From: Gigaspora rosea
Lineage: Eukaryota > Glomeromycota > Glomeromycetes > Diversisporales > Gigasporaceae
Assembly: GCA_003550325.1 (NCBI GenBank)
Contig: QKWP01000212.1
Span: 264,013 to 328,012 of the forward strand
DNA length: 64,000 nt
Direction of reading: 5' to 3'
Of this stretch, positions 33,900 to 46,449 are shown piece after piece (the first letter of the stretch is position 1; each line of letters starts with the position of its first letter). The position numbers were made by a program, and so were the translations under genes. Below the pieces are notes generated by a model. That model was not told the origin of the DNA. It worked only from the letters and a program-made list of their open reading frames with translations, and searched no databases.

Positions 33900-35330
33900 G
33901 CTTCAATAATCATTTATAATTTGCTGGATTTGGCCATTTTTAACATATTTAGTATATAATTTCATATCGAGATGTTTCATAGTTAGAATCTAATAAATAG
34001 ACAATTATGAACTTGAAAGCCAAAAATTTCATTTTTTTATTGGTGATACTCATATAATATAATAACATTAAAGTGATATAAATCAAATTTTTGAAGCTAA
34101 ATCTGCTACTGGAAAAATTTGAAAATTAACTTAAAGTTTTTATTCAAAATTAGTGGTGTAAATATATATATTTTTTCTGACACTTTTCTCGTTAGTATTA
34201 ATTTTAAATTGTCAATAAGTTATTAGTAAGAGTGGATGATGTATTTTGTATGAGTTTTTTTTTGTTCGATTTCAAGATAATACTGGTATCACAAAAATTT
34301 GGTCTGACTTCAGGATAAATATTTGTATCATAGAAATACTGCATATGAGTATATGTTTATAAATTACTTCTGTTCGCAAATCTTAGATTTGATTGGTCCG
34401 CGTGACCTTATTCTTCATATCAGTCACACGATTTGTCATGCAGATCACGGGGGTAAATTTTTTACTATGAAATTTGAGTGATCAACATGCATATTATGGG
34501 CTCAATTTTCATAGTAAATTGCAACGGTTACCTATTTTCAATCATTTATTTCAAGGGTTTCTAAAAAGATAACTGTACTTATGACTTGCATTTTGTCGGT
34601 TCAGAAAGTTGATTTCTTTATTATTTGCAAGTTTAAAATACAATACAAAATAAAACCAAGAAGAATGTGTCACTTAAAGTTGGCATTTTATTTTTATACT
34701 GTATATATAAAACTGCTCTATTTCGTTTCTATAAACTTACCAAGCTTGTTTTAAAAATTATAAACCACTAGAACCGTTAAAAAAAGGTTGCAAGTTATAA
34801 CCACAAGGTACCAGATTCGACACGTAGACCTTGTCAGGTTTACAGATATTATCTGTTATATAATATGATAACGACTTTAACAATTGCGGAATGTAAAGGT
34901 TTTTGGTTTTTTGCCAGTCCAACTTATTATTACAGTCGACTTCTATAACGAACAAGAATGAAAATAGTTTGTTGTTTTTTATTCTTCTCTATTCTATTCT
35001 ATAACGAACAAGAAAATAGATTGTTGTTTTTTATTTCTATTCTAATTTTTTTTTACTTCATTTCTATAACTAATAGCGAATTTTATGTTTGGATGATACG
35101 AAAGCGAGTTATATGTGATCAAGACAGATTGTACCTGTTATATTTCTAGTCGCGAGTGCAAATATATGTATTATTTAAAATCCTATGTATTTTTTAATTC
35201 AAACTTGGAATAATTTATCGAAAATTTAATAAAATATTTAAAGTTTTTTTATTAAATATTTTAAATTTGTACAATTATTGAAGAGAATTTTTCACAAAAG
35301 ACAATCGTCGCTATTGGTTTAGTAGTGTTC
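33900..35330. other. Gene-free stretch
   Basis: No gene supported. TGATYTGTCATRCRGATCAC with GGGRTAAA near 34430-34455 recurs at 46755-46780, a small dispersed repeat. ATTCTATAACGAACAAGA is directly repeated at 34937-35010. Confidence 0.3.
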
Positions 35331-35332
35331 CT

Positions 35333-35464
35333 TCATAAAAAAAAATAAGCACGAAGAAGAAGCTTTATAAACAATATCAAAGCCTCTTCTATCTTTTCTT
35401 CATCACTACTGCTTCGGGCATTTTTCAAAGCATCTTTGGTCTCGTCAACCTGTTTCTTGAACAT
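35333..35464 (-). CDS. Coding remnant or small exon, unrecognised
   Basis: On the minus strand the frame reads RAYYMFKKQVDETKDALKNA and then an acidic helix-like stretch to a TGA at 35333-35335. The composition (charged, amphipathic) looks like real protein. The open frame extends upstream of the ATG at 35464 to about 35503. A possible intron (GTAATG..AATAG) separates it from the frame at 35484-35702, but the phases do not join cleanly. I do not recognise the family. Confidence 0.35.
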   Translation of the reverse strand: MFKKQVDETKDALKNARSSSDEEKIEEALILFIKLLLRAYFFL

Positions 35465-35483
35465 GTAATAGGCCCGATTCCGA

Positions 35484-35702
35484 TCACGAAAGTATGAGGT
35501 AATTTAGGCTATTACGATCAATAATATAAATATTATACATTACGAGCCCAACTTTCGTTTTGGTTATATCGGTCTTTCCACTCAGTCCAGAGTACACGTA
35601 ACATAAATTTGAATGGCCTGCTGGAGTGGTAGCCAAATAAAATTGTATATAACCTTGGGGTGCGCGGTCAACTAAGTAAATCAAAACTATGTGTAGTATC
35701 AT
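35484..35702 (-). CDS. Coding remnant, one arm of an inverted duplication
   Basis: The minus frame starts MILHIVLIYLVDRAPQGYIQ and continues to GKTDITKTKVGL before a possible GT donor near 35540. The first 16 residues recur on the plus strand at 36211 as MVLHIVLIYLVDRIPQ, so the sequence was duplicated in inverted form around the hairpin at 35720-36190. The family is unknown to me. It could be an exon captured by a hairpin element. Confidence 0.35.
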   Translation of the reverse strand: MILHIVLIYLVDRAPQGYIQFYLATTPAGHSNLCYVYSGLSGKTDITKTKVGLVMYNIYIIDRNSLNYLILS

Positions 35703-36252
35703 ATAAAAATTAATTAGTGGGGATTATTTTGAATTCATGATCATAATAGTGATCAAAATAGTGATCGGGATTATTTATCACTTTTTATATAAATATTTTA
35801 ATAATAAAGAATGACTTGAATAGTTTTAGATGTCTAGAGCGAATCGCTTTACTTTTTTTAATTATTTCATCACAAATCTATTCTTAAATACGTTTATAAC
35901 AAAGTTTGTATTAATTTTTATCTGCAACAAAAACATCAATTTTTTGAATAGTTCACAATATGAAATAGAATTTTTGTAAAGAGTCAACTTGAAATCTAAA
36001 TATTAATGTCAAAAAATTTTCAACATAACATTGTTATAAACATGTTTAAGAATTGATTTATGCTAAAATAATTGAAAAAAGTAAATCGATTCATCCAAAA
36101 CATCCAAGTCATTCTTTACTATTAAAATATATATTAAATGCAATAAAGAATCCCGATCACTATTCTGATCACTCTCCTGATCAATAAATTCATCAATTTT
36201 TAATTTTTATATGGTACTACATATAGTTTTGATTTACTTAGTTGACCGCATA
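35655..36252. repeat. Inverted duplication flanking a hairpin element
   Basis: Arms 35655-35830 and 36080-36252 match in opposite orientation, sharing AGTTTTGATTTACTTAGTTG, AATAGTGATCRGRATTATT-type text, AAAGAATGACTTG and GCGAATCGCTTTAC / GTAAATCGATTC. The outer part of each arm carries the duplicated peptide-coding stretch. Confidence 0.7.
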
Positions 36253-36649
36253 CCCCAATGTAACCTGTTGTGCCGAAATGAAAATGATCTGTTGGACGAC
36301 AGTCAAAAATGTAGTAGTAAAGTTAAAAAAAAAAAAAAAGTAATACAATGCTATAAATCACGGTTGCTCGATAGCGCAGGGGAAATACCCGAATATGTTC
36401 TTCATAGTGATGCTCTATTCCAAAATGAGAGACAAAATAATATTTTTATATTATTTCTATAGAATATATTATACAAAATTTTTATTATAGATTTGGAAAT
36501 CTCATAGCAATCTTGACAATCTCGGCCTTGATCTACTACTATAATATGGTCTAATGTTGTATATTAATTTTGCAACCAAATCACTATCAATTTGAATTTT
36601 ACAATTCTCTTTTTTTTTTAAAAAAAAAACATTAACAAAAATTACAAAT

Positions 36650-39600
36650 ATGGAATCCTTATATGAAGCTTCATTCAATTTTGAAGATGACTTTAATCAA
36701 GAATCTGATGTTGATGTTGAACAAGCAGAATCAGATGATGATGCTCTCGTTTTTGATTTGTATTCATTGAAAATATTGCAAGAAAAAATAACTGGATCAA
36801 TTGAAAAATCTGATGATGAACTATATGAGTGTGATGATGAATTCTCCAAAAATAATAATACAGAAATATTTCAGGAAGAAATTGAAATACCAGTACCTCT
36901 TAATCCTAGTGTCACTACTGAAGCAATGTGTTGCCCTATTATTGACAATAATAATAAACCAAACATAATTCAAAGATGCAGCAGAATGGCCGATGTCTAT
37001 GTAAATCAATTATTTGGCACATGGGAAATTGATTCTCTGGCTATGCAGAAAATTGGAAATGATACCTCAAAGTTAAAAATCTGTATGAATCATTTTAATT
37101 ATGACCATAAGACTATACATGGAGGTGGCATAAAGAAAGCATATCCATCCAACGAAAGTAATATAAACCTACATCATTGTCTCTTTTGCAATAAATACAA
37201 ATATTTCTTTGTAAGAGGTAAAGCATGCCCAGTGCATAGGTGGAAAGTATGTGGACGCATAATTCAGACTCCATGTCGTGGCACATTTAACTGTCCAGCA
37301 ATTGCTGAATATAATAGTTTATCAAAAAAGTCACTTGATAATGATAAACCTCGATTCATTTGTGCAAATTGCTTTGTAACTCATGGAGGTCATTTCAGAC
37401 CAGGCCAGAAAAAGTTTCGTGTATAGAACGAGGACAACACAAAGCTGATGCTGCATCTGCTTTAAAGTTTTTTGCTAGATGGATTGAACAAACTGCTGAA
37501 TCTGGAAATGATTCTATAAAAATTGATCTATTAAAAAAACTTATCAAGCTTTTTAATAGTATTACTATTGATATATCTAAAACACAAGATACCACTAGTA
37601 TATCTTCTGCAGTGCCCTCAATTCCAAGTTGTTTTTCAATAAAAACAGCATTTGCTATTAAAAATATTAAAATTAATGAAGACCAAGAACAATTATTAAA
37701 AACTACTACATGCAAATCTCTTGGAAATATGCTTGCTAATTCTATATTGCAAGAACAGTCTGAGCTTAAAAAGAGACTATTATCACTTGAAAATCCTGAA
37801 TCATTAGAAGAATACTATGAAGCCATGCCAACATCTCTTATTAACTTTTTTACAGACTTGATTACCACTATAAGAGAAAAAAAATTAATGGTATTAGCTA
37901 GAAAAAGAAAAGAGAGAAATATGCCTCTTCCATAGTTAGATACAAAAAAAATTGATCTAATCTCTCTTTTTTTTGCTTCTGTAACACTTACTATTGCTTT
38001 TCCTCATTGGAAAATATGGTTTACACATATTCTTTCTTCACTTTGTCAACAACCTAAAATGTTAGGAACTTTGTACAAAATTCTTCATACAGTTCGAGTA
38101 GTATCATATGTTAAAGATTATGAAGTACGTACCCAAAAAAAAAGAATGTTAGCTGTAGAACCTTGGTCAAGACTTGATACAAGTTCAAATATTTTAAACA
38201 TCGCAGCTATAGACAATATTGATACAAAAGATAAAACTTTTCAATATGGTAATATTTTTGATGCAGTTCGTGCTACTGCTCATGCAACAGTACAAATGAT
38301 TTTTCAATTTCAACGTCCAGAACTTGATAGTTTAGATAATGAATCAATAGAAAATCAAGATCTTTTTGGCATAAGTTTTGTTATGGAAAAATTGCAAACA
38401 AAAGTAAATAAGATTTTTAATCAATTAATTTGTGAAGGATCAGAGTTTGGTATTGAAAATATTGATGCAGCTATTAGAGAGAACATCAACTCAGCATTTT
38501 TTATAGGCACTCCAAATGTTGTAATTCTTGAACCAAGAAAGGCACCAAGTGAAAATAAACATGTTCATGAAGCTGTCGATATGTTTTTAGATGATTTTGG
38601 TTATACAGAAAATGGTACATTAAACTTGGTATGTGATGAAGCAATTTATCATCGAATGAAAAATTACAAAAGTGAAGAGCAAACAGTGTGCTGCATTTTA
38701 GGGCAATGGCATACAAACAAGGCAATGTGCAGCGCACTAATTGCTGCCTTTTCAGGTTATAGACTTTTTGGGCTTGCTACACAACTTGGCATTAAATTTC
38801 TTGACAAATTTGCAAAAATTGCTGATTATCGGTCAACATTTCGGGTACTTGAGTATATTTGGGTAGCAGTAGGAGTTGCAATTCATCAATATATTCAGGA
38901 AAAAATATTTCTATTGGTGATATTTATAAAGAAAATAACAATCTTCTAAAAGTGTGGTACAAATATTACCATTGGCAGGATATTTAAAATTACATAAGCT
39001 TGGTATTCGGATGGCAAATTTTGATCTGCAAATGCATAGCTTAATGGCATTTGCACTTTTATTTCCTGCTACACAAAAATATAGATATGCTGAATCTGTT
39101 GCTCAATTCTTATCAGATTTTCAAAGTAATCTACAGTTTCTTCAAGATCTTCGATCAGTACCTTCTATTAATTTAACACAGAAAGGGCATTTTTTGGGAT
39201 ATGATAAGTTTATAGAAACATATGGAGTAAAATTTCTTAAAGAAAATATGACTGGTCATGCACAAATTTAGAAAATTTAAAACTAAATATAAAAGCAGCA
39301 CAAACTGAACATGATCGGCTTAATTTGTTAATTTCAGAATTTGCTGGAGGTCAGGTAGTAAACAAAAAATTACGATCAGTTAAAAGCTGTCTTGAAGCTC
39401 TATGGGAGCTAATTAATGAATTAAAATTAGCATTTAATAGCCAGCAACCTGAATTCTATACCTTATTTGGAGAAACTACACAATTAACAAATAAGGGTTA
39501 TCAACAGATGTTTGCTTCTTATAAAAAAGGCATCAATAGATTGAACAATATTGTTGAGCAGGATATTTATAAAACTACTCCACAAGTAAAGAAAGGACGA

Positions 39601-39994
39601 TGTATACCAGATATAATACCTATGAATGTGACAAAAACTAAAAAGCGTGTAAAAGAAACTAATAATGCAATAATAGAAATAGTTAATGATCCTTTGCAAG
39701 CAACAGAGCTAAGTGAAGACATGAAAATGAAGTAATTAATAAAACCTTATAGTTATTATCCAAAACCTGCATTTCTTCAGGATCTACATCTCAAAAAAAA
39801 TGTGCAACACATACAACTACAGATGCTGAAGAAGAAATTCTAAAAGAGCTTGAAGAATACCAACACTCTAGTGTTTTACCTGCAGATATTGTTAAAAACT
39901 AGTTAAAAATTTGTCAGATATTACTGATTATTGGACTCGAAAAAGAATTCGAGATCGTTGGTACAACCGATACAAAAGAAAAAATACAAAGTAA
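36650..39994 (+). pseudogene. Decayed transposon-type protein gene with zinc-binding region
   Basis: A plus-strand coding sequence of about 1,100 codons starts at ATG 36650. It is broken by a slip near 37415, TAG at 37933-37935, a slip near 38970, another near 39270, TAA at 39733-39735 and further damage before its last recognisable residues (DYWTRKRIRDRWYNR) and TAA at 39992-39994. Order of parts: acidic N-terminus (residues 1-90); a Cys/His-rich zinc-type region (about 175-250) with CLFC, CPVH, CRGTFNC, CANC and GGH; a middle helical region; and a core with LVCDEAIYHRM, LGQWHTNKAMCSALI and SGYRLFGLA, then LGIRMANFDLQMHSL and NLTQKGHFLGYDKF. From memory this resembles the large fungal DUF6589-type proteins that are numerous in such genomes and look transposon-derived. 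That naming is unverified; the core could be an RNase-H-like transposase fold. Confidence 0.65.
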
Positions 39995-40375
39995 TAAATT
40001 TATTATATTATTGTACTTAATTGCTAAAATTATAACCTATTTTTAGATTAAATAAAAATTACCAAAATTTCAAAAAAATTTTTTGCAAGCAAAGATAAAA
40101 ATAAAACCTTAAATTAAGATTCAATCTACTTATATAAATAATTTTTTTGATTTTTTGCATTATATTCATAATGTACCTATGCATTTTGCTGAAAGCTTTC
40201 TTTATGGTGCATCTAATGAACCACTTTTATGTAAAAAATTTGCAAACTCAGAAAGAATGTATTGAAAGTATGTAAAATAATTACCTACTTTCAATGGTAT
40301 AGTATTTTATAAGAAATGGGTTATTTTGTATGATCCCAATACCCCATTTGATTTATAAAACCTCAAGAATAATTT

Positions 40376-41126
40376 TGAAGAAAATTACACATTAGGACCC
40401 AAATTTGAAAATAATTATGAATGAGGGTCCAACTTAAAAATATTTATTTATAAAGGCCTAATTTTTGAATATACAGGCCCAAGTAATTTTGCATTATATG
40501 AATTAGTGCCCATTGTGGCTTAAGCAGGATCTCAAGCCAATCATGATTTAATTTAGCTTACTTATACATTTCAAACTTTAACTTCTGGTGCATAAGAAAT
40601 ATTGTCTATTAACCAATGTAAATTAGTAATCATAAATTCGATATAAGAGTATAAATATACAAGGTACTTATCTCTTAGTAAATTTTTTTCGTCTTGATTT
40701 CCTTACAATTTGCTTATAAAAACATCTTCGATTGTTTTACAAATTGGACTAAAATGGAACGATTCTGCTCACCAGAAAATACTAGCAGAAAATGTGGTGG
40801 AAATGCGCCATAATAGACAAACTTGTAATCGAAGACGCAGGCAAAAAAAATTAATTTAAATGCTTAATGGGAAATTGCATTCATATAAATGCTGCCTTTA
40901 TACTATATATATTTCGTTAATTCAGTGTAATGATATTTTTTTTAAAATTATTATTCTCTTTTCTTTAACCACAATTTATGTAAGGCTGTGATCGTTGCAA
41001 TATTATTGCAAAACGATCCCGTGATTACATTAGGGCCCGTATATATAATATTTTCAAAAATTAAGCCTTTATATATTTTTAAGTTGGGTCCCGATGTGTA
41101 AATTCCTTTCAAAATTTTTAGGCAAT
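40376..41126. mobile_element. 0.75 kb element with about 100-bp inverted ends
   Basis: The left end (40376-40487) and the inverted right end (41030-41126) share AATTTACACAT / AATTACACATT, GGACCCAA, CAACTTAAAAATAT, AAGGCTTAATTTTTGAA and GGGCCC / GGCCC. The centre is unique and has no gene. It lies just downstream of the decayed zinc-region gene. Confidence 0.65.
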
Positions 41127-41463
41127 TTTAACTTCATCGATCTGTGTATATAACATTTTAGACGTGACAAATCAGGTGACTAATAGAAGGTTATGATGTT
41201 AGGGTGACCTTGAGCGATTCGCAAAATTTTGACCTTATATGAAATTTAAATAATCAACCATATTAGTGATAAGATACAATTAGAATGGTAAACATGCTTA
41301 TCCTTTCTGATATTCATAGTGTAGATATATTTAAGTCATTATATTATGTCAAGATCACAGGATTTTTCCACTAATTACCTAAGTTAAATAGGTGAAAAAT
41401 GGTTTAACCTGCTTTTTTTTAAAAAAAATCTTAATACAGTGCAATAAATAAAATTCCATTTAC

Positions 41464-41649
41464 CTCGCTAATGAAATTTTGAATTTGTGTACCATCTTTT
41501 AAGCGTTTAAGGGCTTTCGTGACTTTGCAACATTTACGCTCATATTTATAAATCACACCTGAACCACCACTATTAATTTCTATAATTTTATCAAAATCAA
41601 TACAATTATGCATTTCATAATTAGTGACTCTGGCCGAGAATGTTTTCAT
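41464..41649 (-). pseudogene. First exon of a protein kinase, rest missing
   Basis: The minus frame starts with ATG at 41649 and encodes the N-terminal lobe start of a protein kinase: IDFDKIIEINSGGSGVIYKY is the glycine-rich ATP loop, and KALKRLKD holds the ATP-binding lysine. It ends after the codon for E at 41464, followed by a GTAAAT splice donor. No continuation (HRD, DFG or APE motifs) is seen downstream on the minus strand, so only the first exon remains. Kinases of this tyrosine-kinase-like type are abundant in arbuscular mycorrhizal fungi (established for the group). It could also be a gene end created by the insertion at 40376-41126. Confidence 0.65.
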
Positions 41650-41853
41650 GATCGATAAATAGTGAAAATTCGAATCTGCACAAAAATTAACTGATAGTTA
41701 GAGGTTAGTTTTAGAGAAGAGTATTATTAAACAATTATAAAAGATTAAAAATAAACCCACACTTCATTTTAATCCGATTTTATTATGATCCGCAGCATAA
41801 TCTAGTGTGATCAAGACGGATCACAAATTTATTTTTAGTCGCAAGTACAAATA

Positions 41854-42150
41854 TTAATTTAAGATTATTATTAAAATAAATTTTTTTAAATTAAATATAA
41901 AAATTTTTATTAATTTTGTTGTCTTACTATATTCTATATTGTTGCAAAACTCATTATCATTTTCTATATTATCACAAAACTCTTCGTTGTATTCTATATC
42001 ATCCAAGTCCAAATTATTTGAATTATTACTATATCCAAATTCCTGATTTTCATATTGCCAATTTTGGTTATCACTTAAGTTTTCTTGCTGTGACCCATCA
42101 TTTTTATACAATATTGAAATATTTTCTCGGTAAATAGTTGGACACTTCAT
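41854..42150 (-). CDS. Small Asn/Asp-rich open frame, doubtful
   Basis: A 98-codon minus frame starting MKCPTIYRENISILYKN is rich in N, D and E with a repeated EFCDNIEND / EFCNNIEY pair and a hydrophobic Ile/Leu tail. It could be an independent small gene or an exon linked to the kinase fragment next door. No family recognised. Confidence 0.25.
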   Translation of the reverse strand: MKCPTIYRENISILYKNDGSQQENLSDNQNWQYENQEFGYSNNSNNLDLDDIEYNEEFCDNIENDNEFCNNIEYSKTTKLIKIFIFNLKKFILIIILN

Positions 42151-42615
42151 AGTTTTAGATGCTCTTAGGCGAAATTGTGAAGTTTCGAATTGTGAAAGCT
42201 AGTATATAGACATATTTGAATAAGTTAAAAAAATTTTTTTACGTAAAAATTCATATGTATATTAATTTTATGCAACAATGTAACACATGATGCATGTAAT
42301 ACAATGTGGTAATGCTGATGGAGTTAATTTTGGCAAAGTTTGATATACAATAAAGATAAATTGATTACGGCATATGTAGTAAAGATACTAGCACTAGGTA
42401 TTATTCAATCATATACTGTACGTAATTATTTGTTATATAAAATCAAAATCTTTTTTTTAAAAAAAAAAAGATTTCTTACTAAATATAGCAAAAACTTGAG
42501 GCAGAAAAACTACAAATACTAGAAGATCGAAAAAAAAGAAAATAACTGGTAAATAATAAAGACTTTTACAAATATAATGTTGTGTTTTTATATTAATGAA
42601 TATTTATTATTTTAG

Positions 42616-44288
42616 AATTATCTGATGAAGAGACTTCTGGACAACAAGCGATGTCTAATAAACATTTAAGACAAATGATTTATGAAAATGGTTACTTTGT
42701 TTATAAAATTTACTTTTCAATATGTGCAAAATAAGAATTGATATTACTTTTTTATTTCATAAATTAATTATACTGTATTTATTTATTCTTCTTTAGACAA
42801 ATCTAATAAACCTGCTCGTATTCCATTTGAGCCAATGAATTTAAGTAATGCTGCACCAATACCAACTAATAATGTAGCTCGATCAATTCAACGAAGTCAA
42901 AATTCTTATAATCATAATAATTATTCGTCAAGTTATGCAAGTCATACAAGATCATCATACAAGATTGATAATATTGATCCTGAATTAATTCATAATTCAG
43001 ATTATGCGTCATCAAATATTCCAATTCAGTCGAATTTTATAAAATCAAATTTGACTTATAATACTCATTCATCAAATAAAAATATAAATAGGTTACAAGG
43101 TCCATTTAATGATAAAAATAATTCTGAATACAGGTTCATGATATCTGAAGACTTCATTATATCAGAACAACAACATAAAAGTTTGTCACGAGCAACTACT
43201 ATATCATTGGATGATGTATCAGATTTGCATTTAGCAACTTATCAAGATAAAGACTCTTCATGGCAACAAACTTCTTATATCAATCATAAAGAGAATAATT
43301 TAAAATCAAATTTTCAACCTCAATATGCATCACATTCATGAGTAAATTCTTATAATGCTCAACAACTTGATAAGAATAATAATTCAAAGGAATTAAATTT
43401 TCCTGATGAGCAGTTATTGGTTAATTGGCTATGCACACGGCCAGATTTGATTACACAAGTGCAAAGCTTAACATCATCTGTATCAAATAAGGTTTGTTTA
43501 TTTTACTTAATTTACAACACACATAGCATGAATTAGTTTTATATTCTAAACTATACATTATTTACTAGACTGAAGTTAATCTCTTAGAGCCGACAGATAA
43601 AGAAATTATAATAAATCTAGTTATGAAACAATGCAAAATTTTGTTTTTACACACAGGAAATCCTACTAGGAAAATATGTGAAAAATTGATTAAGAAGATT
43701 GTTCTATCAATAGATCCACTGTCTAAAGAATTTAAAATACTATATCAAAAAACACGTGAATACTTTGATAATTTTCGATGTACATTTAATAAGGATATGG
43801 TAGCTCTTGCCAAGGATTTACTTGTTAAAAACTGGTATGTACAGAATATAAGATATAAATACCAGCCACCATTTAATATTACATAATGTGTTTTAAATTG
43901 GCTAATATGAATGGATTACATTATTTAATACCGATATAACTGCAGTGATCCAACGGATGAGAAAGTTGAACAATTCGTCGCTGGTAGAGTCTGGTGACAA
44001 AAACTTAGCAAATACTTTGAAGCTAGTGACTTTTCAGAGTTTAAAAAATCTCAATCTTCGCTCAAGTCACTTGAAAACTTTATTGTTGAAAGTTTGAATA
44101 TTCACATCGAATATCAGATTGCAGTTTGTAACAAAGAAAAACCATCTTATAGTGAAAATGGTTTAACAAAAATTAAAAAACTCGATCAACTTACTCTTCA
44201 TATAACCATTCCATCAGCAAGCCAATGAAATTGTGTAAATGAATTGGATCCTAATCAAATGGATATAGAATCTTCGGATAACGAATAA
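42616..44288 (+). pseudogene. Multi-exon gene with intact introns and three in-frame TGA codons
   Basis: Four plus-strand exons can be joined in frame: 42616-42690, 42797-43491, 43569-43834 and 43946-44288, with GT..AG introns and consistent phases. An earlier exon probably ends at 42548. The frame runs from LSDEETSGQQAMSNKHLRQM through a Ser/Asn-rich middle to a helical C-terminal part (EPTDKEIIINLVMKQCKILF, then CDPTDEKVEQFVAGRVW) and ends DIESSDNE. It is interrupted only by TGA at 43339-43341, 43995-43997 and 44226-44228; there is no frameshift. Each TGA could come from CGA by one C-to-T change, the change expected at methylated CpG. I do not recognise a named domain; the Ser/Asn-rich middle and helical end suggest a regulatory or DNA-associated protein, but this is a guess. 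Confidence 0.55.
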
Positions 44289-45895
44289 TATTATACTATT
44301 TTATTTAGATCATAGTAGACTGTGCAAATTAGCTTTTTTTATTCAAAACATTTTTTAATATAGTAGCTTATTGTTTTAAATGGTAAAATAAGATGCAAGT
44401 TCATATTTATTAATTACTATTCAATGATGTCTCAATCTATGTTTTTATAATAACAAAATTTCATTGGATATTTTCTTATTAATTTATTCTTAGTAATTCA
44501 TCAGTTCAAGTTCTTATTGTATGAATTTCGTTAGTTAAAAAAGTAGCATTAACTAATAGTTTTAGTTTACTAACCAGAAACTAAATTTTTATTGGTTCGA
44601 ATCTTTAACGCGATCTATATAATTAGCATCTAATAGTTACAGGAAAAGGGCAATACGAATAATAAAAGATTCAATATCAGTGTAAAGGTACAAAAAAAAT
44701 AATATAATAATCATCGTGCCAAAATAGTAGAGTTGATGTGAAATGGAAGATATAAAGAACTTCATCAAAAGAAGTTACAATAGAGAAGATGTTAATAGTT
44801 TTTTGGGAAGAATGATGAGTTACATGAGCAAGATGCATATAACGATATGACTTCAGAAACTTGGATTTTATATTGAGAGATAAGAGTCTCGATTTTATTT
44901 TTATACCAGTAGTAAAAGGCCTCTTCAGCACTACACTTGCTTATTTTCTTTTGTTTAAATTTAGGGAATCTCTTCACCTTTATTACATTCAAAACAGACG
45001 CTTATATACATTTGGGTTTGTTATATTACATGATAAAGCAATACCTAACATGATCTCATGTTAATTAGCACATTACAGTATATGATAATAGAAATGAATT
45101 TCTTTAAGCCCACCCACTAACGTGTTTCCAGCTTTACTCATTGATGCATTATAAAATCTTAACGAAGGATAATCATATATAGAATGTTGGGTATTTTTAT
45201 ATATAAAAATGGAAATAAATGTAGTTATATTAATTTAGAAAAATTGTCTTAGAGAAGCAAATCATTCCAATGTGGCAAATTTTCAATTAGAGACAGTACA
45301 TAATGTATGTATGTAAGCGCAAAAAATTGTACGCACGGTGAATCCTTTTACAATATTTTTAATCGTTTAATGTTAACCATTTAACCTGCTTCATTTAATT
45401 AACCAGTATAAATAATTTTTGCTCATAACCAGCATAATTCGATCGAAATTATGAAACTTTTGTTTTTTTTTACGGTTGAACAGTTCCAATTCTTAATTAC
45501 TATTATAATTTCATTTACACAAAATATTACTCGTAATAAAAAACCAATTCGATCAGGTTATATTATTTAAATTTTTATTTGTATAGTCTAACACATGTTA
45601 TTTCATTATAATTGTCTTAATTTTTTTAAAGCAATAACGATCCTTACAATAGCATTTCGAAATTTTGTAATAAATCAAAACAATCTGTAAAAATTTTTGG
45701 TCAACATGCAAAATTGTTAAAAGCCTAATGTAATTATTTGTAACCATCTAATAAAAGGATAGCAAGAACCTATATTTGGAATTTAATATAAAAAAGTTTT
45801 TTGTCATTCTTATAATATCATATTATATTGCTAAATTTTGCCAAATATATAATATTTTAATACTAACACAAAAATGTAAGATTTCCGCAAAGTAG
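44289..45895. other. Gene-free stretch with a minus-strand coding trace
   Basis: Most of this stretch has no feature. At 44792-44992 the minus strand reads KRFPKFKQKKISKCSAEEAF and further peptide-like text (66 codons), possibly a gene remnant; no family recognised. Confidence 0.3.
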
Positions 45896-45904
45896 TTGGG
45901 TGAT

Positions 45905-46010
45905 TTTAACCCTCAACGAGGGTACCCTGCTGGTACCCTTAACGAGGGTTATAGACTCTCAGCGAGTGTATGAACCTCTCAGCGAGTACCTAGTGAGTGA
46001 TTAAAATCTC
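45905..46010. repeat. Short tandem and inverted repeats of CGAGGGT / CAGCGAGT
   Basis: AACCCTCAACGAGGGTACC is followed by GGTACCCTTAACGAGGGTT, which nearly mirrors it, and then by two CTCTCAGCGAGT units. Possibly the end of a small element. Confidence 0.5.
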
Positions 46011-46089
46011 AGTATGAATTAAAGATATTTGAGGGTATGGTTTTAGTCTGCAAATGAAATAACAGATGTTCATAGCATTAATGTTATTA

Positions 46090-46380
46090 TTGATGGTTCA
46101 AAAAATCATGTGTTTGGACAATCGATCCTATGCGAATTTTACAGGAAGGTCACCAAAATTCCAGATCGTAAGCGTCAGATCTAGGACAGCGTTTAGCCTT
46201 AGCTATTAGCAGGTTCTATAGCAAATTACTTAATGAATGGATATGATTTCATTAGTAAAATTGTTTATGATCTTGGGGCAAAATTGATCAATTCTGAGCC
46301 AGCTGACCATGATTCCGATGCACTCCGACGTGTCCCAACCCGGAATTTGGTGACTGTTGCTAGTGAAATGCTAGCAATAA
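46090..46380 (+). repeat. Dispersed repeat R3, copy 1
   Basis: Shares GATCTTGGGGCAAAATTGAT, GACCATGATTC and a CCCGACC-like end with 49340-49520, and more weakly with 60190-60260. No stable open frame across copies. Confidence 0.7.
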
Positions 46381-46449
46381 AAAAAATAATTTTTTAGATT
46401 CAATGTAAAAGCTTCTTCAAATTGACAAAACGCTTCATCATCTTAGGTA

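Noticed and set aside
617-44288. Reassigned genetic code with TGA read as tryptophan, or mitochondrial origin
   Set aside because: TGG codes for Trp in the same reading frames, TAA and TAG breaks and frameshifts also occur in the 617-4080 gene, and the TGA codons at 42.6-44.3 kb fit CGA better than TGG.
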